A stretch of DNA of 64,000 nt from Halalkalibacter nanhaiisediminis. Lineage in GTDB: Bacteria > Bacillota > Bacilli > Bacillales > Bacillaceae_D. Shown piece after piece: positions 50,327-59,600 of this stretch. The notes under the pieces are model-generated. The model was not told the origin of the DNA, made no database searches, and saw only the letters and a list, made by a program, of their open reading frames with translations. How positions within the stretch are numbered: the first letter of the stretch is position 1; each line of letters opens with the position of its first letter. A program made the translations under genes and the position numbers. Location of the stretch: positions 372,001-436,000 of the forward strand of contig NZ_VLKZ01000003.1 in assembly GCF_007830185.1 (NCBI RefSeq), read 5' to 3'.

Positions 50327-52060
50327 ATGAATGCATTTCCAACTGAGAAAGATGTACAACAATGTATAGATCTATTATTAAATCAATATAGAGTTCCAGA
50401 TCGAATCATTAAAAATATGTTTGGTCAAACAAACTTTACTAGGTTAAATACTTTACTCAAATCATTAGGAAAAGACACACTTGATCTAAAAGAATTAACG
50501 AAAATGCTTATTAACGAAAAAGGAGCTTATCTCTTTGCTGGTAGTGGGGAAGAGGTAAGGGCGCTAAGGACTCACTTATTAAGAAACTTATCAGAAGATG
50601 AATTGAATCAATTATATTTGCGAAATCCAGCGACTAATAAATCGATTACATCCCCGTCTTATATGATTTCACCATTAGTCAAGAAAAAGTGGATGATGGG
50701 TGGAGTGTGGCCACGTGACTTCGTTAAAACATTAGGCTTTCCGCTCGTTTTTTCAGGGATCTCTGTGCCGAAAACAGCAGCTACAGAAGCGATAATGGAT
50801 GTAGAGGCGAGAAAAGCCGTTCCGCCACTTGCTGATTTTCAGTTAGGTTTAAAGGAACAAATGCTACGTGTGTTGAGTTCAGAAGGGGAACATACACGTT
50901 GCGTTGTAACATTACCTACGGGAGGCGGAAAAACAAGGGTTGCGGTTGAAAGTTATATTGAATGGATGCATGCGGGATTTTCTCAAGGAAAATACTTGAT
51001 TTGGATTGCGCAAAGTGAAGAATTGTGTGAACAAGCTATCTCTTGTATTTCAGATATGTGGCAGGAAAAAGAGTATCCTGAGTCACTTAGAATCTACCGT
51101 TATTTTGCTGGGAAAAACATTGGAGAAGAGCAGTTGATAGGTGGGGCAGTCATTGCAAGTATTCAGCAATTGTATTCAAGAGTCAAAAATAATGACCCAG
51201 TCTTAGAAGAAATCCTTCGTCATTGTGGAGCGATGATCATTGATGAAGCTCATCATGCCGTTGCACCAATGTACAATCAACTTCTTGAAAAAGCGCAAGA
51301 CATTTGTGGACCGAGTCTTTTTCCGATATGTGGATTAACGGCAACGCCTGGTAGAAGTGATGGTGATACAACAAAATTAGTCGATAAATTCCAAGCGCAT
51401 TTGCTTCAACCACAAATATCAAATGACCCAGAATATCATCGAAATCCGCTTTTATACTTTAGACATAAAGGCTTTTTAGCAAAGCCAAAACATATTATCT
51501 ATGAATCGGGACGTGCTTATGAAGTAGACGAACAAAATATAGATGTCGATGAAGATATGATTAATGCTGAATTACTAAATGTACTGGCTAACGATGAACA
51601 CCGAAACTATCAAATTATTAAAAGACTAGTTGAGATACCAGTTGGAACAAACACGCTCGTCTATGCTTGTACTGTTGAGCATGCAGAGTTTCTCTCTTCG
51701 ACTATGAATGCCATAGGCCGTAAATCAGTAACAATTTCATCAAATACGCCAAAGGCAACACGCCGTATGTATATTGATGCGTTTAAAAAAGGAGAAATTG
51801 AATTCTTATTCAACTATGGTGTATTAACAACAGGGTTTGATGCCCCGAAAACGGAGTATATCGTCATATGCCGCCCAACAACCAGTGTTGTCCTCTACGA
51901 ACAAATTGTTGGAAGGGGATTAAGAGGGCCTAAATTCGGCGGGACAGAGTATTGTACAATTATTGATTTTGCTGATAATTTAAAGCGTTTAGGAAAACCA
52001 CTCGCATACGCTAGGTTTAGTGCATTTTGGGAGAGTGAGCAGGTTGGGGTAGGGGATTAG
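50327..52060 (+). CDS. SF2 DEAD/DEAH-box helicase
   Basis: 577 residues with GGAGGAGCC upstream of the ATG. The first ~180 residues are a helical domain of unknown type. Then come motif Q-like DFQLGLKEQML, Walker A TLPTGGGKTRVA (about 196-207), DEAH (about 305-308), motif III GLTATPGR, and in the second RecA fold TTGFDAPKTEY and motif VI YEQIVGRGLRGP. The order is that of superfamily 2 helicases with an unusual N-terminal extension. Its proximity to an RlaP-like nucleotidyltransferase, and to sbcDC upstream, suggests a nucleic-acid repair or defence function, but nothing is proven. Confidence 0.85.
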   Translation: MNAFPTEKDVQQCIDLLLNQYRVPDRIIKNMFGQTNFTRLNTLLKSLGKDTLDLKELTKMLINEKGAYLFAGSGEEVRALRTHLLRNLSEDELNQLYLRNPATNKSITSPSYMISPLVKKKWMMGGVWPRDFVKTLGFPLVFSGISVPKTAATEAIMDVEARKAVPPLADFQLGLKEQMLRVLSSEGEHTRCVVTLPTGGGKTRVAVESYIEWMHAGFSQGKYLIWIAQSEELCEQAISCISDMWQEKEYPESLRIYRYFAGKNIGEEQLIGGAVIASIQQLYSRVKNNDPVLEEILRHCGAMIIDEAHHAVAPMYNQLLEKAQDICGPSLFPICGLTATPGRSDGDTTKLVDKFQAHLLQPQISNDPEYHRNPLLYFRHKGFLAKPKHIIYESGRAYEVDEQNIDVDEDMINAELLNVLANDEHRNYQIIKRLVEIPVGTNTLVYACTVEHAEFLSSTMNAIGRKSVTISSNTPKATRRMYIDAFKKGEIEFLFNYGVLTTGFDAPKTEYIVICRPTTSVVLYEQIVGRGLRGPKFGGTEYCTIIDFADNLKRLGKPLAYARFSAFWESEQVGVGD

Positions 52061-52069
52061 GTGCAGAAG

Positions 52070-52105
52070 GCGAACGGTTAAAAGCTGTTCGCTATTTTAT
52101 TTTGC
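52070..52105 (+). terminator. Terminator of the helicase gene
   Basis: GCGAACGG / CTGTTCGC stem (one G-T) with a short loop, then TATTTTATTTT. Confidence 0.75.
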
Positions 52106-52317
52106 ATAAATAACTGTAAATCCAAATTGACCAAAATAAAAATGGGACCAGTTGTTATATTATTTTCAAACAAGCATAGTTATAAATTGAGTTTCATCTA
52201 GTAATTTTGAAAAGTTTTAATTTGTTACAGAGGTTTACAAAGTTTAACTAGATACAGCTATCTACCTACTGTTTATTGTTTTCATCAAGTAAATAATCGA
52301 AGAGGAAGTGATTAGAA

Positions 52318-53370
52318 ATGAAAGCATTAGTATTAACTGAACTTCAGAAGCCTTTAAAAGTTTTAAATATGCCTGAACCGACACTAGCTCCAGACGGGGT
52401 TATCGTTCGTGTTGAGGCAAATGGAATCTGTCGCAGTGACTGGCATGCGTGGATGGGTGATTTTGGCTGGCTTGGTATCAATCTAGAGTTACCTTTTGTT
52501 ATGGGACATGAATTTTGTGGAATCATTGAGGAAGTGGGAAGCGAAGTCAAAAAATTTAAAAAGGGTGAGCGAGTCATCGTGCCGTTTAGTCAAGGTGATG
52601 GCACATGCGAATTTTGCGTAACGGGTCACCAAAATGTGTGTGAAAACACGTTACAGGCTGGATTTAGTTACTGGGGTGGTTATGGACAATTTGCTCATGT
52701 GCCTAACGCAGATGTCAATCTCGTCACCTTACCGGATTCGATTGATTTTGTTGCAGCGGCAGGACTTGGATGTCGATTTATGACCTCGTTTCATGGGATT
52801 GTCGATCAAGCACAGGTTAGACCTGGAGAATGGGTAGCTATTCATGGCTGCGGTGGTATTGGTCTTTCTGCTATTCACATAGCTTCATCTATCGGTGCGA
52901 AAGTGATAGCTGTTGATATCAATAACGATACTCTTAAACTTGCAAAAGAATTAGGTGCAGCTCTAACGATTAATGCGAGGGAAAAGGATGCAGTAGGAGA
53001 AATAGTTGAATTAACAAAAGGCGGTGTCCATGTATCAGTTGATGCATTGGGTGTAACAACAACATGTCAAAATGCTGTCAATAGTTTACGGAAAAGAGGA
53101 CGTCATTTACAAATTGGTCTTACCACTCAAGAAGAACAAGGCATGGTTCCATTACCTGTTGATTTAATTGTTCAAAAAGAGCTTTCTATTATTGGATCAT
53201 TGGGAATGCAGGCAGCCCGTTATCCAGCTATGCTTCAAATGGTAGAAAGCAACATTTTAAAACCTGAAAAATTAGTAACGCAAACGGTAAAAATTGAGGA
53301 AGCTGGCGATGTTTTAATGTCTATGGGTGAATTTAAAACAGTAGGAGTTACAGTAGTGGATCGATGGTAG
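52318..53370 (+). CDS. Zinc-dependent alcohol dehydrogenase family protein
   Basis: 350 residues with AGAGGAAGTG upstream. MDR features: catalytic zinc ligands in GICRSDWHAW and GHEFCGIIEEVG; structural-zinc region GTCEFCVTGHQNVC, which shows only three cysteines where four are usual; NAD site VAIHGCGGIGLSAIHIA. It lacks the FFGQxSF signature of the benzyl-alcohol branch, so it is not a close paralogue of the genes at 13112 or 54497. It is monocistronic. The substrate is unknown. Confidence 0.86.
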   Translation: MKALVLTELQKPLKVLNMPEPTLAPDGVIVRVEANGICRSDWHAWMGDFGWLGINLELPFVMGHEFCGIIEEVGSEVKKFKKGERVIVPFSQGDGTCEFCVTGHQNVCENTLQAGFSYWGGYGQFAHVPNADVNLVTLPDSIDFVAAAGLGCRFMTSFHGIVDQAQVRPGEWVAIHGCGGIGLSAIHIASSIGAKVIAVDINNDTLKLAKELGAALTINAREKDAVGEIVELTKGGVHVSVDALGVTTTCQNAVNSLRKRGRHLQIGLTTQEEQGMVPLPVDLIVQKELSIIGSLGMQAARYPAMLQMVESNILKPEKLVTQTVKIEEAGDVLMSMGEFKTVGVTVVDRW

Positions 53371-53766
53371 TTTGCTTTCGTTGCTATGTAATTCAAACTT
53401 TTTTGAATGGATAAATAGAAAATGAACAAAAATAATGATTTGTTGAGTTCTTTTATAATGAAAGCGTTTTACTTCATGGTTTTTTGAGATCTTATCACAT
53501 CTTATGACTACTATGATGCATCTTACTTAGGAGAAGTAATGACAAAGAAGACTGTCTCCTAAAATATGCAGATGCAATAGGAGATAAGTATAAAGAAAAT
53601 GCCGGTTGCTGTTTAAGAGTTTAGGGAGGGAGAAAGCATAATACTAGCATTCTAAAATGGAGAATAAGTACACAATGTAAGGCATTACTTTTACTATCAA
53701 CCTCTTAATATTTTGAAAATAAATAATTATCTGATATTATAAGAGGTATACGAAAGGGGAGAGTGC
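53371..53766. other. Intergenic region upstream of the cysteine hydrolase gene
   Basis: About 396 nt. A weak cre-like TGAAAGCGTTTTAC lies at 53459-53472 with the final CA replaced by AC. An 8-bp inverted repeat (TTAGGAGA / TCTCCTAA, 53527-53534 and 53555-53562) surrounds a seven-codon open frame. The promoter at 53713-53740 is listed separately. No gene was recognised. Confidence 0.5.
53713..53740 (+). promoter_or_regulatory. Sigma-A promoter of the cysteine hydrolase gene
   Basis: TTGAAA (53713-53718), a 16-nt spacer and TATTAT (53735-53740). Arms CCTCTTAATAT (53701-53711) and ATATTATAAGAGG (53733-53745) form an imperfect dyad that spans the promoter and could be an operator. Confidence 0.5.
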
Positions 53767-54324
53767 ATGAAAAAGACTGCTTTAATTCTAGTTGATATTC
53801 AAAATGATTATTTCCCGAATGGACGTATGGAGTTATACGAAACAGAAAAGGCAGCAGCAAATGCCCGAAAATTGCTCGATTTCTACCGTAGCAAAGATAT
53901 GCAAACTTTTCATATTCAGCATATCTTCCCTAGCCCAGATGCTCCATTTTTCGTCGAAGGAACGGAAGGGGTTGAGATTAACGAGGCTGTTTCACCACTT
54001 GAAGGCGAAATCGTTATTCAGAAGAACTATCCCAACAGCTTTCGTGAGACTCACCTTCTACAATATCTTCAAGAAGCTGACATTGAACATGTTGTCATTT
54101 GCGGTATGATGAGTCATATGTGTATTGACGCTACCGCTCGCGCTGCTGTTGATTTGGGCTTCCAATGTACGGTGATCGAAGACGCCTGCACGTCTCCAGA
54201 TATCACTGTGCACAATCGAACTATCCCAGCTATTGATGTTCATGATACATTCATGGCTGCATTAGGTAGTCTTTATGCCGACATCAAAACGACGGAAACG
54301 TATTTGGAACTGGTGCAAAACTGA
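53767..54324 (+). CDS. Cysteine hydrolase family protein (isochorismatase/nicotinamidase-like)
   Basis: 185 residues with AAAGGGGAGAG upstream. The catalytic triad of the family is visible: Asp10 in LVDIQNDYF, Lys86 in VIQKNYPNSF, and Cys119 in GMMSHMCIDATARAA. The family hydrolyses amides or vinyl ethers such as nicotinamide, N-carbamoyl compounds or isochorismate. It is a single gene between the ADH at 52318 and the deleted ADH at 54497. The substrate is unknown. Confidence 0.9.
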   Translation: MKKTALILVDIQNDYFPNGRMELYETEKAAANARKLLDFYRSKDMQTFHIQHIFPSPDAPFFVEGTEGVEINEAVSPLEGEIVIQKNYPNSFRETHLLQYLQEADIEHVVICGMMSHMCIDATARAAVDLGFQCTVIEDACTSPDITVHNRTIPAIDVHDTFMAALGSLYADIKTTETYLELVQN

Positions 54325-54372
54325 GAGCGATAATATGAGATGTACTTTAAAATGCAATCTCATCTAAACGAC

Positions 54373-54408
54373 AAAACCTATCATTTATTAGCAGATGATA
54401 GGTTTTTT
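54373..54408 (+). terminator. Terminator of the cysteine hydrolase gene
   Basis: AAAACCTATCAT / ATGATAGGTTTT with a 10-nt loop, then TT. Confidence 0.82.
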
Positions 54409-54496
54409 AAATGTCCCTTAAAACAAAAGAATTCTCTCGTAACTGGAAATAATAATGATTAGGAGTTGATACCGTAACTAATTAGGAGGAATATTC

Positions 54497-55513
54497 ATGC
54501 AAGCAAAAGCTGCTGTTACATTTGGGAGTGGTGAACCATTTCAAATTACCGATATTACCGTTGATGATCCGCAAGCAGGTGAAGTTTTAGTTCGAATTGT
54601 TGGATCGGGGATTTGTCATACAGATATACTTGCACAAACACAAGCTTACCCCGTGCCACTACCTGCTGTTTTAGGTCACGAGGGGGCTGGTGTTGTCGAG
54701 AAGGTAGGTGTAGGCATCAAGCACATTCAGCCAGGTGACCACGTTGTACTATCTTATAGTTCGTGTGGGGTGTGCGGGAATTGTCTAAGTGGAATGGCTT
54801 ATGCTTGCGAGTCCTTTTATGATCTGAATTTTGGTGGCAAAATGATCGATGGTACGAGCCGATTACATAAGGAAGGCACAGATCTTTCTAACTTTTTTGG
54901 TCAGTCGAGTTTCGCTTATTATGCTGTCGCATCTGCTCGGAACGTAGTAAAGGTTCCAAAAGATGTACCACTTGAAATGCTTGGACCACTCGGGTGTGGG
55001 ACGGTTGGATTAAGTGCGATTATGGGCGCGAATGTAGCTAATTGTGGAATAATCATTGCAGTCGATATTCATGATAACCGTCTAGAACTAGCGAAAGAAT
55101 TAGGTGCAACCCACACTGTAAATGCAAAAGACGGAAATGTTCTCGAGCAGATTAAGGATATTACGGGGAGAGGTGTGAATTATGCAATTGAATCGAGTGG
55201 ACGTCCTGATAATACACGTCTCGCTGTTGATTCTCTCGATGTATTAGGCGTAGCCGTTCAAGTAGCAGGCGGACCTATAGGATCAGAAGTATCCATAGAT
55301 ATTAATACGATCCTATTTGAGCGGAACCTAAATGGCTTTTTAATGGGCGAGGGAGTGCCACAACTATATATTCCTAAACTCATTGAGCTTTACAAAAAGG
55401 GTAAATTTCCTTTCGAGAAGTTAATCAAATACTATTCCTTTGAAGAAATTAATGAAGCGATTCAAGATACAAAAATAGGAACGACTATTAAACCGATTAT
55501 TAAGTTTGAGTAA
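54497..55513 (+). CDS. Benzyl-alcohol-dehydrogenase paralogue with an in-frame deletion in the NAD-binding fold
   Basis: 338 residues from an ATG with TAGGAGGAA upstream. It matches the 13112 gene closely along its length (GICHTDIL, GHEGAGVVEKVG, CGVCGNCLSGMAYAC, SNFFGQSSFAYYAV). Compared with that paralogue it lacks about 26 residues after LEMLGPLGCG. The lost segment holds the first Rossmann strand and the GSGSVG NAD motif; the junction instead reads GCGTVGLS, which recreates a GxGxxG-like string without the preceding strand. Zinc ligands remain. Cofactor binding is probably impaired or altered. The frame is intact, and it has a good start site and a terminator. It is either a decaying copy or a changed enzyme. 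Confidence 0.82.
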   Translation: MQAKAAVTFGSGEPFQITDITVDDPQAGEVLVRIVGSGICHTDILAQTQAYPVPLPAVLGHEGAGVVEKVGVGIKHIQPGDHVVLSYSSCGVCGNCLSGMAYACESFYDLNFGGKMIDGTSRLHKEGTDLSNFFGQSSFAYYAVASARNVVKVPKDVPLEMLGPLGCGTVGLSAIMGANVANCGIIIAVDIHDNRLELAKELGATHTVNAKDGNVLEQIKDITGRGVNYAIESSGRPDNTRLAVDSLDVLGVAVQVAGGPIGSEVSIDINTILFERNLNGFLMGEGVPQLYIPKLIELYKKGKFPFEKLIKYYSFEEINEAIQDTKIGTTIKPIIKFE

Positions 55514-55554
55514 GGATTTAATAACAATCAATATATTAATTAGAATTTGGTTAG

Positions 55555-55586
55555 AGTACCTTACCGAAAACGGGGGGTACTTTTTA
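55555..55586 (+). terminator. Terminator after the deleted alcohol dehydrogenase
   Basis: AGTACC...CCG pairs with CGG...GGTACT around AAAA with small internal loops, followed by TTTTTAAT. Confidence 0.6.
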
Positions 55587-55731
55587 ATGTGATCAATATT
55601 ATAAAATTAAAAAGTAATTCACGAGAAGGATTATTGGCTTATAAATTACAAAAATAGAAAGAGATAAGCAGATGTTATATACTGATCTTTGTGTAAACAA
55701 ATGAACAAATGACAAGTGAGTAGGTGAGACA

Positions 55732-56655
55732 ATGGTTAAAATAGTAGTAGTAGGCAGCTATATAGTCGACTTAATGAGTCGCACACCTCATATGCCGAAG
55801 CCTGGTGAGACTGTACTTGGAGGTCCTTTTCAAATGGGTCCAGGTGGCAAAGGTGGGAATCAAGCAGTTGCTGCTGCCCGCCAAGGCGCTCAAGTAACAA
55901 TGGTTACAAAGGTTGGCAACGATCTATTCGGTGAAGATGCGATTCGCAACTTTAAGCAAGAATCGATCCAGACAACATACATTACAAAAGACGAAAAAGA
56001 AGCAACAGGAGCTGCCCTTATTGCCGTTGATCAACATAGCGAGAATATGATTGTCGTTTCCCTTGGAGCTTGCGGGAAGCTGACAAAAGAAGACGTTCAG
56101 CAAGCAAGTGAGGCCTTCCGTGAAGCTGATATGATTTTAGTTCAATTGGAAACATCGATTGAAGCCATTCAAGCGACAATTGAATTAGCAAATGAGCTTA
56201 CTAAGCCTGTTGTGCTAAACCCTGCTCCTTATCAAAAGGTAGATGCAGCGACACTCTCGAAAGTAACGTTCATCACACCAAATGAAACGGAAGCAAGTCT
56301 TTTAACAGGGATCTCTGTACACGACGAGAAAACCGCCCAAGCAGCAGCTATTAAACTATACAATGCTGGCATTTCAAATGTGATCATCACACTTGGTAAA
56401 AAAGGGTGCTACGTCTATGACGGCAACAATCAAGGTCGATTAATTGAAGGATTTGCCATTGATGCAGTTGATTCAACAGGAGCTGGCGATGCGTTCAACG
56501 GTGGCTTTTCTACCTTTATTGCAAGTGGAATGTCAATTGACGAAGCAGTAAGAAAAGCCAATGCTGTTGCAGCCCTATCAGTAACGAAAGTCGGTACCTC
56601 AGTAGCAATGCCGACAAATGAAGAGGTCGAAACATTTTTAGAAACGGGATTTTGA
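55732..56655 (+). CDS. rbsK: Ribokinase (PfkB family)
   Basis: 307 residues with AGGTGAGACA upstream. The substrate-binding end is GSYIVDLMSRTPHMPKPGETV and GGKGGNQAVAAARQGA; the C-terminal ATP/catalytic signature is DAVDSTGAGDAFNGGF with the catalytic Asp. It resembles ribokinase and phosphorylates ribose or a close sugar at O5. No rbsDACB transport genes or regulator are adjacent, so the source of the sugar is not evident here. It is a single gene. Confidence 0.86.
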   Translation: MVKIVVVGSYIVDLMSRTPHMPKPGETVLGGPFQMGPGGKGGNQAVAAARQGAQVTMVTKVGNDLFGEDAIRNFKQESIQTTYITKDEKEATGAALIAVDQHSENMIVVSLGACGKLTKEDVQQASEAFREADMILVQLETSIEAIQATIELANELTKPVVLNPAPYQKVDAATLSKVTFITPNETEASLLTGISVHDEKTAQAAAIKLYNAGISNVIITLGKKGCYVYDGNNQGRLIEGFAIDAVDSTGAGDAFNGGFSTFIASGMSIDEAVRKANAVAALSVTKVGTSVAMPTNEEVETFLETGF

Positions 56656-56680
56656 TGAATGTAGCAGTAGACATTTCAAT

Positions 56681-56727
56681 AAAACCCACACGACGGAACT
56701 ATTCTTGGGCCATCGCTTGGGTTTTTT
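56681..56727 (+). terminator. Terminator of rbsK
   Basis: AAAACCCA pairs with TGGGTTTT around an imperfect inner stem, then TTCC. It lies between convergent genes. Confidence 0.65.
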
Positions 56728-56728
56728 C

Positions 56729-57022
56729 CTAAATAGAAAAACTAACCCCACCATCCTCGCTAATCTCTACAGTTGTGTAGCTTTCAAATGGCTTCATACT
56801 TGTGATTTCATGCTTCACCGAGCTTGAAAGGCTTTCCATGTATTCTTGGTACATGTCAAAGTCTTTGATAAGATGATAATAATAGACCCTTTTCCCTTCA
56901 ATCTCGTCAATACTTCGTAACAAAAATTGATCCTTCAATTCCTCTTTAAACCATTTTCTAGCTTCATCATGACTCGTAAAATCAGGTATTCGCTCATTAA
57001 TCGTTGTTAAATCAATGTTCAC
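56729..57022 (-). CDS. Uncharacterised 97-residue protein
   Basis: 97 residues from a GTG start with AAAGGGGCGG upstream. The sequence is acidic, with mixed helical and beta character (FTSHDEARKWFKEELKDQFLLRSIDEIEGKRVYYYHL) and a C-terminal EISEDGGVSFSI. No membrane segment, signal peptide or known domain was recognised. The ribosome-binding site and codon usage support a real gene. It faces rbsK convergently and lies upstream of the divergent Toprim gene. Confidence 0.6.
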   Translation of the reverse strand: MNIDLTTINERIPDFTSHDEARKWFKEELKDQFLLRSIDEIEGKRVYYYHLIKDFDMYQEYMESLSSSVKHEITSMKPFESYTTVEISEDGGVSFSI

Positions 57023-57208
57023 TCATTATCCGCCCCTTTCGTTCTACATATATTATTTATATTTTTTGGTGATTTATCCATGTGACTTGTGTCAACAAAC
57101 GAACTGCTACATAATAAAGCTACAAACAAATTCCCAAATGTGAAAGCTTAAAATGAGAAACGAAATGCACGAATAGAATTCACTGACATTAGTAAAGGGA
57201 TGAGTAGC

Positions 57209-57559
57209 ATGGAAGAAAAAGTTTTGATTGTAGAGGGAACGAGTGATCGTAAGCGAGTGAAGCAAGTACTGAATGAGCCCGTCGATGTAATATGTACATA
57301 TGGAACGTTAAGTGAGGCAAAGCTTGAAACATTGATTTTGCCAATTGAAGATAAGGACGTCTACATACTTGTCGATGCTGACGATGCAGGCGAAAACTTG
57401 AGAAAACAGTTAAAAAGAGAACTGCCTAATGCCACTCATTTATATACGCAAAGGGTATACGGCCAGGTAGAGACAACCCCGCTTGATTATCTGACAGAGG
57501 TGTTGAGAGCGCATTTTAAGGTGAAGAATAGGTCTCCAATAGATAACGTCTTCGAATAA
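57209..57559 (+). CDS. Toprim domain protein (YusF-like)
   Basis: 116 residues from ATG 57209, with AAAGGGATG upstream; an ATG at 57200 is a second option. The protein is a lone Toprim domain: the Glu of LIVEGTSDRKR near the N-terminus and the Asp pair of YILVDADDAGENLRKQL (about 52-68). Bacillus subtilis YusF is the nearest remembered family member. Toprim domains coordinate Mg2+ in primases, topoisomerases and RNase M5; a nuclease-like role in RNA or DNA processing is possible but unproven. Confidence 0.85.
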   Translation: MEEKVLIVEGTSDRKRVKQVLNEPVDVICTYGTLSEAKLETLILPIEDKDVYILVDADDAGENLRKQLKRELPNATHLYTQRVYGQVETTPLDYLTEVLRAHFKVKNRSPIDNVFE

Positions 57560-57623
57560 AGATTTTACCTAAAACGGAGATACGGAAATATTCCTATTGG
57601 TTCATTTACTAATTTTGATTCGT

Positions 57624-57658
57624 GCCAACTAAGTGATTGCAGCTTAGTTGGCTTTTTT
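57624..57658 (+). terminator. Terminator of the Toprim gene
   Basis: GCCAACTAAG / CTTAGTTGGC, a perfect 10-bp stem with a 9-nt loop, then TTTTTT. Confidence 0.88.
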
Positions 57659-57812
57659 GTATTAAAAAAGTAGAAATATGATGGAATAATAGCGCATATA
57701 ATCTTACAAGAATGTGGCTTCTTTCTGATGAAAAATGCTACTTTCTAGTAGATAGTTAACAACAAGTTTCACTCTATTTAAAAATAAAATGATATTTTCA
57801 GGAGGGGCACGA

Positions 57813-59330
57813 ATGGTAAAAAAACCGACGATTGACCAATTAAAAAGGATTGCTGAAAAATTCAACCTTGATCTTACAACTGAAGATTTAGCCTCTTATC
57901 AAGAGCTAATGAAGGGGACTTTAGCATCGTATGATCGTTTGAGTGAATTAGTAGAACCAACTTTGCCAGTAAAGTATGAACGAAATGCTGGCTACCGTCC
58001 TGAACCTGAAGAAAATCAATATAATGCGTGGTATTGGAAAACGAGTATTAAAGGAAGCGGTTCTGGAAAATTAGTAGGAAAGAAAATTGTATTAAAGGAT
58101 AATGTAAGTTTAGCTGGTATCCCTATGATGAATGGGTCAGCCATTCTAGAAGGCTTTGTACCGAATGAAGATGCAACCATTGTTACGAGAATGCTGGATG
58201 AAGGAGCTGAAATAGTAGGGAAAGCAGTTTGTGAAGACTTCTGTCTATCCGGTGGTAGCCATACTTCGGCAACTGGTCCAGTTCTTAACCCGCATGATAT
58301 TACTCGTTCTACAGGTGGATCTTCTAGTGGGAGTGCGGCCTTAGTTGCTGCAGGGGAAGCAGATATGGCAATAGGTGGTGACCAAGGTGGATCAATCAGG
58401 ATGCCAAGTTCTTGGTGCGGATTGTACGGACTAAAACCTACATATGGACTTGTTCCTTATACAGGAATTTTTCCGATTGAACAGACGTTAGATCATACTG
58501 GACCAATGGCTAGAACTGTGGAGGATGTTGCACTACTTTTAGAAGTTATCGCAGGTAATGATGGCCTAGATCCTAGACAATCAGGATTAAAAGTAAAATC
58601 ATATACAGAATCACTTATCGGTAATGCTGCAGGCTTAAAAGTGGGGATTGTTAAAGAGGGATTTGGTTGGGAAGGAATATCAGAAGCAGATGTCGATGAA
58701 TTAGTGAAAGAAGCTGCACTCACATTGGAGAGTACTGGAGCGATTGTAGAGGAAGTTTCCATTCCTATGCACCGAGATGGTCTTCATATCTGGAATGGTA
58801 TTGGTATAGAAGGGTTAACGACTTTAATGATCAATCAAAACGGAATGGGGTCAAATTGGAAGGGGCACTACAGCACAAAACTACTGGATGCCTACGGGAA
58901 AGCTAGAAAAACAAGAGCAAATGAATATTCTGAAACGGTAAAATTATCGATGTTACTAGGGCAGTATGTACAGGAACAATATAACGGTAAATATTATGCT
59001 ATGGCACAAAACCTAGCGAGAAAATTAACGCAGGCTTACGACGATGCACTAAAAGAATATGATGTGTTAATTCTGCCAACTACGCCAATTAAACCAACAA
59101 AAATTCCAGCAAAAGATGCTCCAAGAGAAGAGGTTATTAAGACAGCATTGGAAATGATCCAAAACACTGCACCTTTTAACATAACAGGACATCCTTCACT
59201 TAATGCTCCTTGTGGAACAATCGATGGACTTCCAATCGGAATGATGATCACGGGAAGAAAAGGTGAAGACGACATCGTCCTACGAGTTGCTCATGCTTTT
59301 GAGACAACTAATAAGTATGCTACGTTGTAA
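57813..59330 (+). CDS. Amidase of the amidase-signature family (enantioselective amidase type)
   Basis: 505 residues from ATG 57813, with AGGAGGGG upstream; the longer frame is not needed. The Ser-cisSer-Lys triad is in place: Lys95 in VLKDNVSLAGIPM, cis-Ser in STGGSSSGSAAL (about 170-171), and the nucleophile Ser194 in GGDQGGSIRMPSSWCG. The stretch LVPYTGIFPIEQTLDHTGPMARTVEDVALLLEVIAGNDGLDPRQ closely resembles Rhodococcus enantioselective amidases as I remember them. These hydrolyse aromatic and alpha-substituted amides to acids, often after a nitrile hydratase, but none is seen here. An aromatic-acid product could enter the catabolic cluster at 13-27 kb; that link is inference. Confidence 0.9.
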   Translation: MVKKPTIDQLKRIAEKFNLDLTTEDLASYQELMKGTLASYDRLSELVEPTLPVKYERNAGYRPEPEENQYNAWYWKTSIKGSGSGKLVGKKIVLKDNVSLAGIPMMNGSAILEGFVPNEDATIVTRMLDEGAEIVGKAVCEDFCLSGGSHTSATGPVLNPHDITRSTGGSSSGSAALVAAGEADMAIGGDQGGSIRMPSSWCGLYGLKPTYGLVPYTGIFPIEQTLDHTGPMARTVEDVALLLEVIAGNDGLDPRQSGLKVKSYTESLIGNAAGLKVGIVKEGFGWEGISEADVDELVKEAALTLESTGAIVEEVSIPMHRDGLHIWNGIGIEGLTTLMINQNGMGSNWKGHYSTKLLDAYGKARKTRANEYSETVKLSMLLGQYVQEQYNGKYYAMAQNLARKLTQAYDDALKEYDVLILPTTPIKPTKIPAKDAPREEVIKTALEMIQNTAPFNITGHPSLNAPCGTIDGLPIGMMITGRKGEDDIVLRVAHAFETTNKYATL

Positions 59331-59361
59331 TTTAAATAGAGTAAGATTTTGAATACTGCTA

Positions 59362-59398
59362 GCTCGTTATGAGGTTAACTACTCATAGCGAGCTTTTT
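59362..59398 (+). terminator. Terminator of the amidase gene
   Basis: GCTCGTTATGAG / CTCATAGCGAGC stem (one G-T) with an 8-nt loop, then TTTTT. Confidence 0.82.
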
Positions 59399-59600
59399 AG
59401 GTTTGGGTTAAATAGCTTTTGAAGTATCCAAAGGAAATTTTTAATGAACTAAAATATTGAAATAATCTTCAATGCCTTGAAAAATACAGAAAAAAGGTAA
59501 ATCCTTAAGTGGAGATAACGAAATATGACAAAAGTCGGGGAATGATTCTTTATGATTGTTTATTTAAGGAGTGCATAATGGTTGGCATTGAGGAACATTC

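Noticed and set aside
53459-53472. cre-like TGAAAGCGTTTTAC upstream of the cysteine hydrolase
   Set aside because: The final CA is AC, and it is about 300 nt from the gene, so it is too weak to call.
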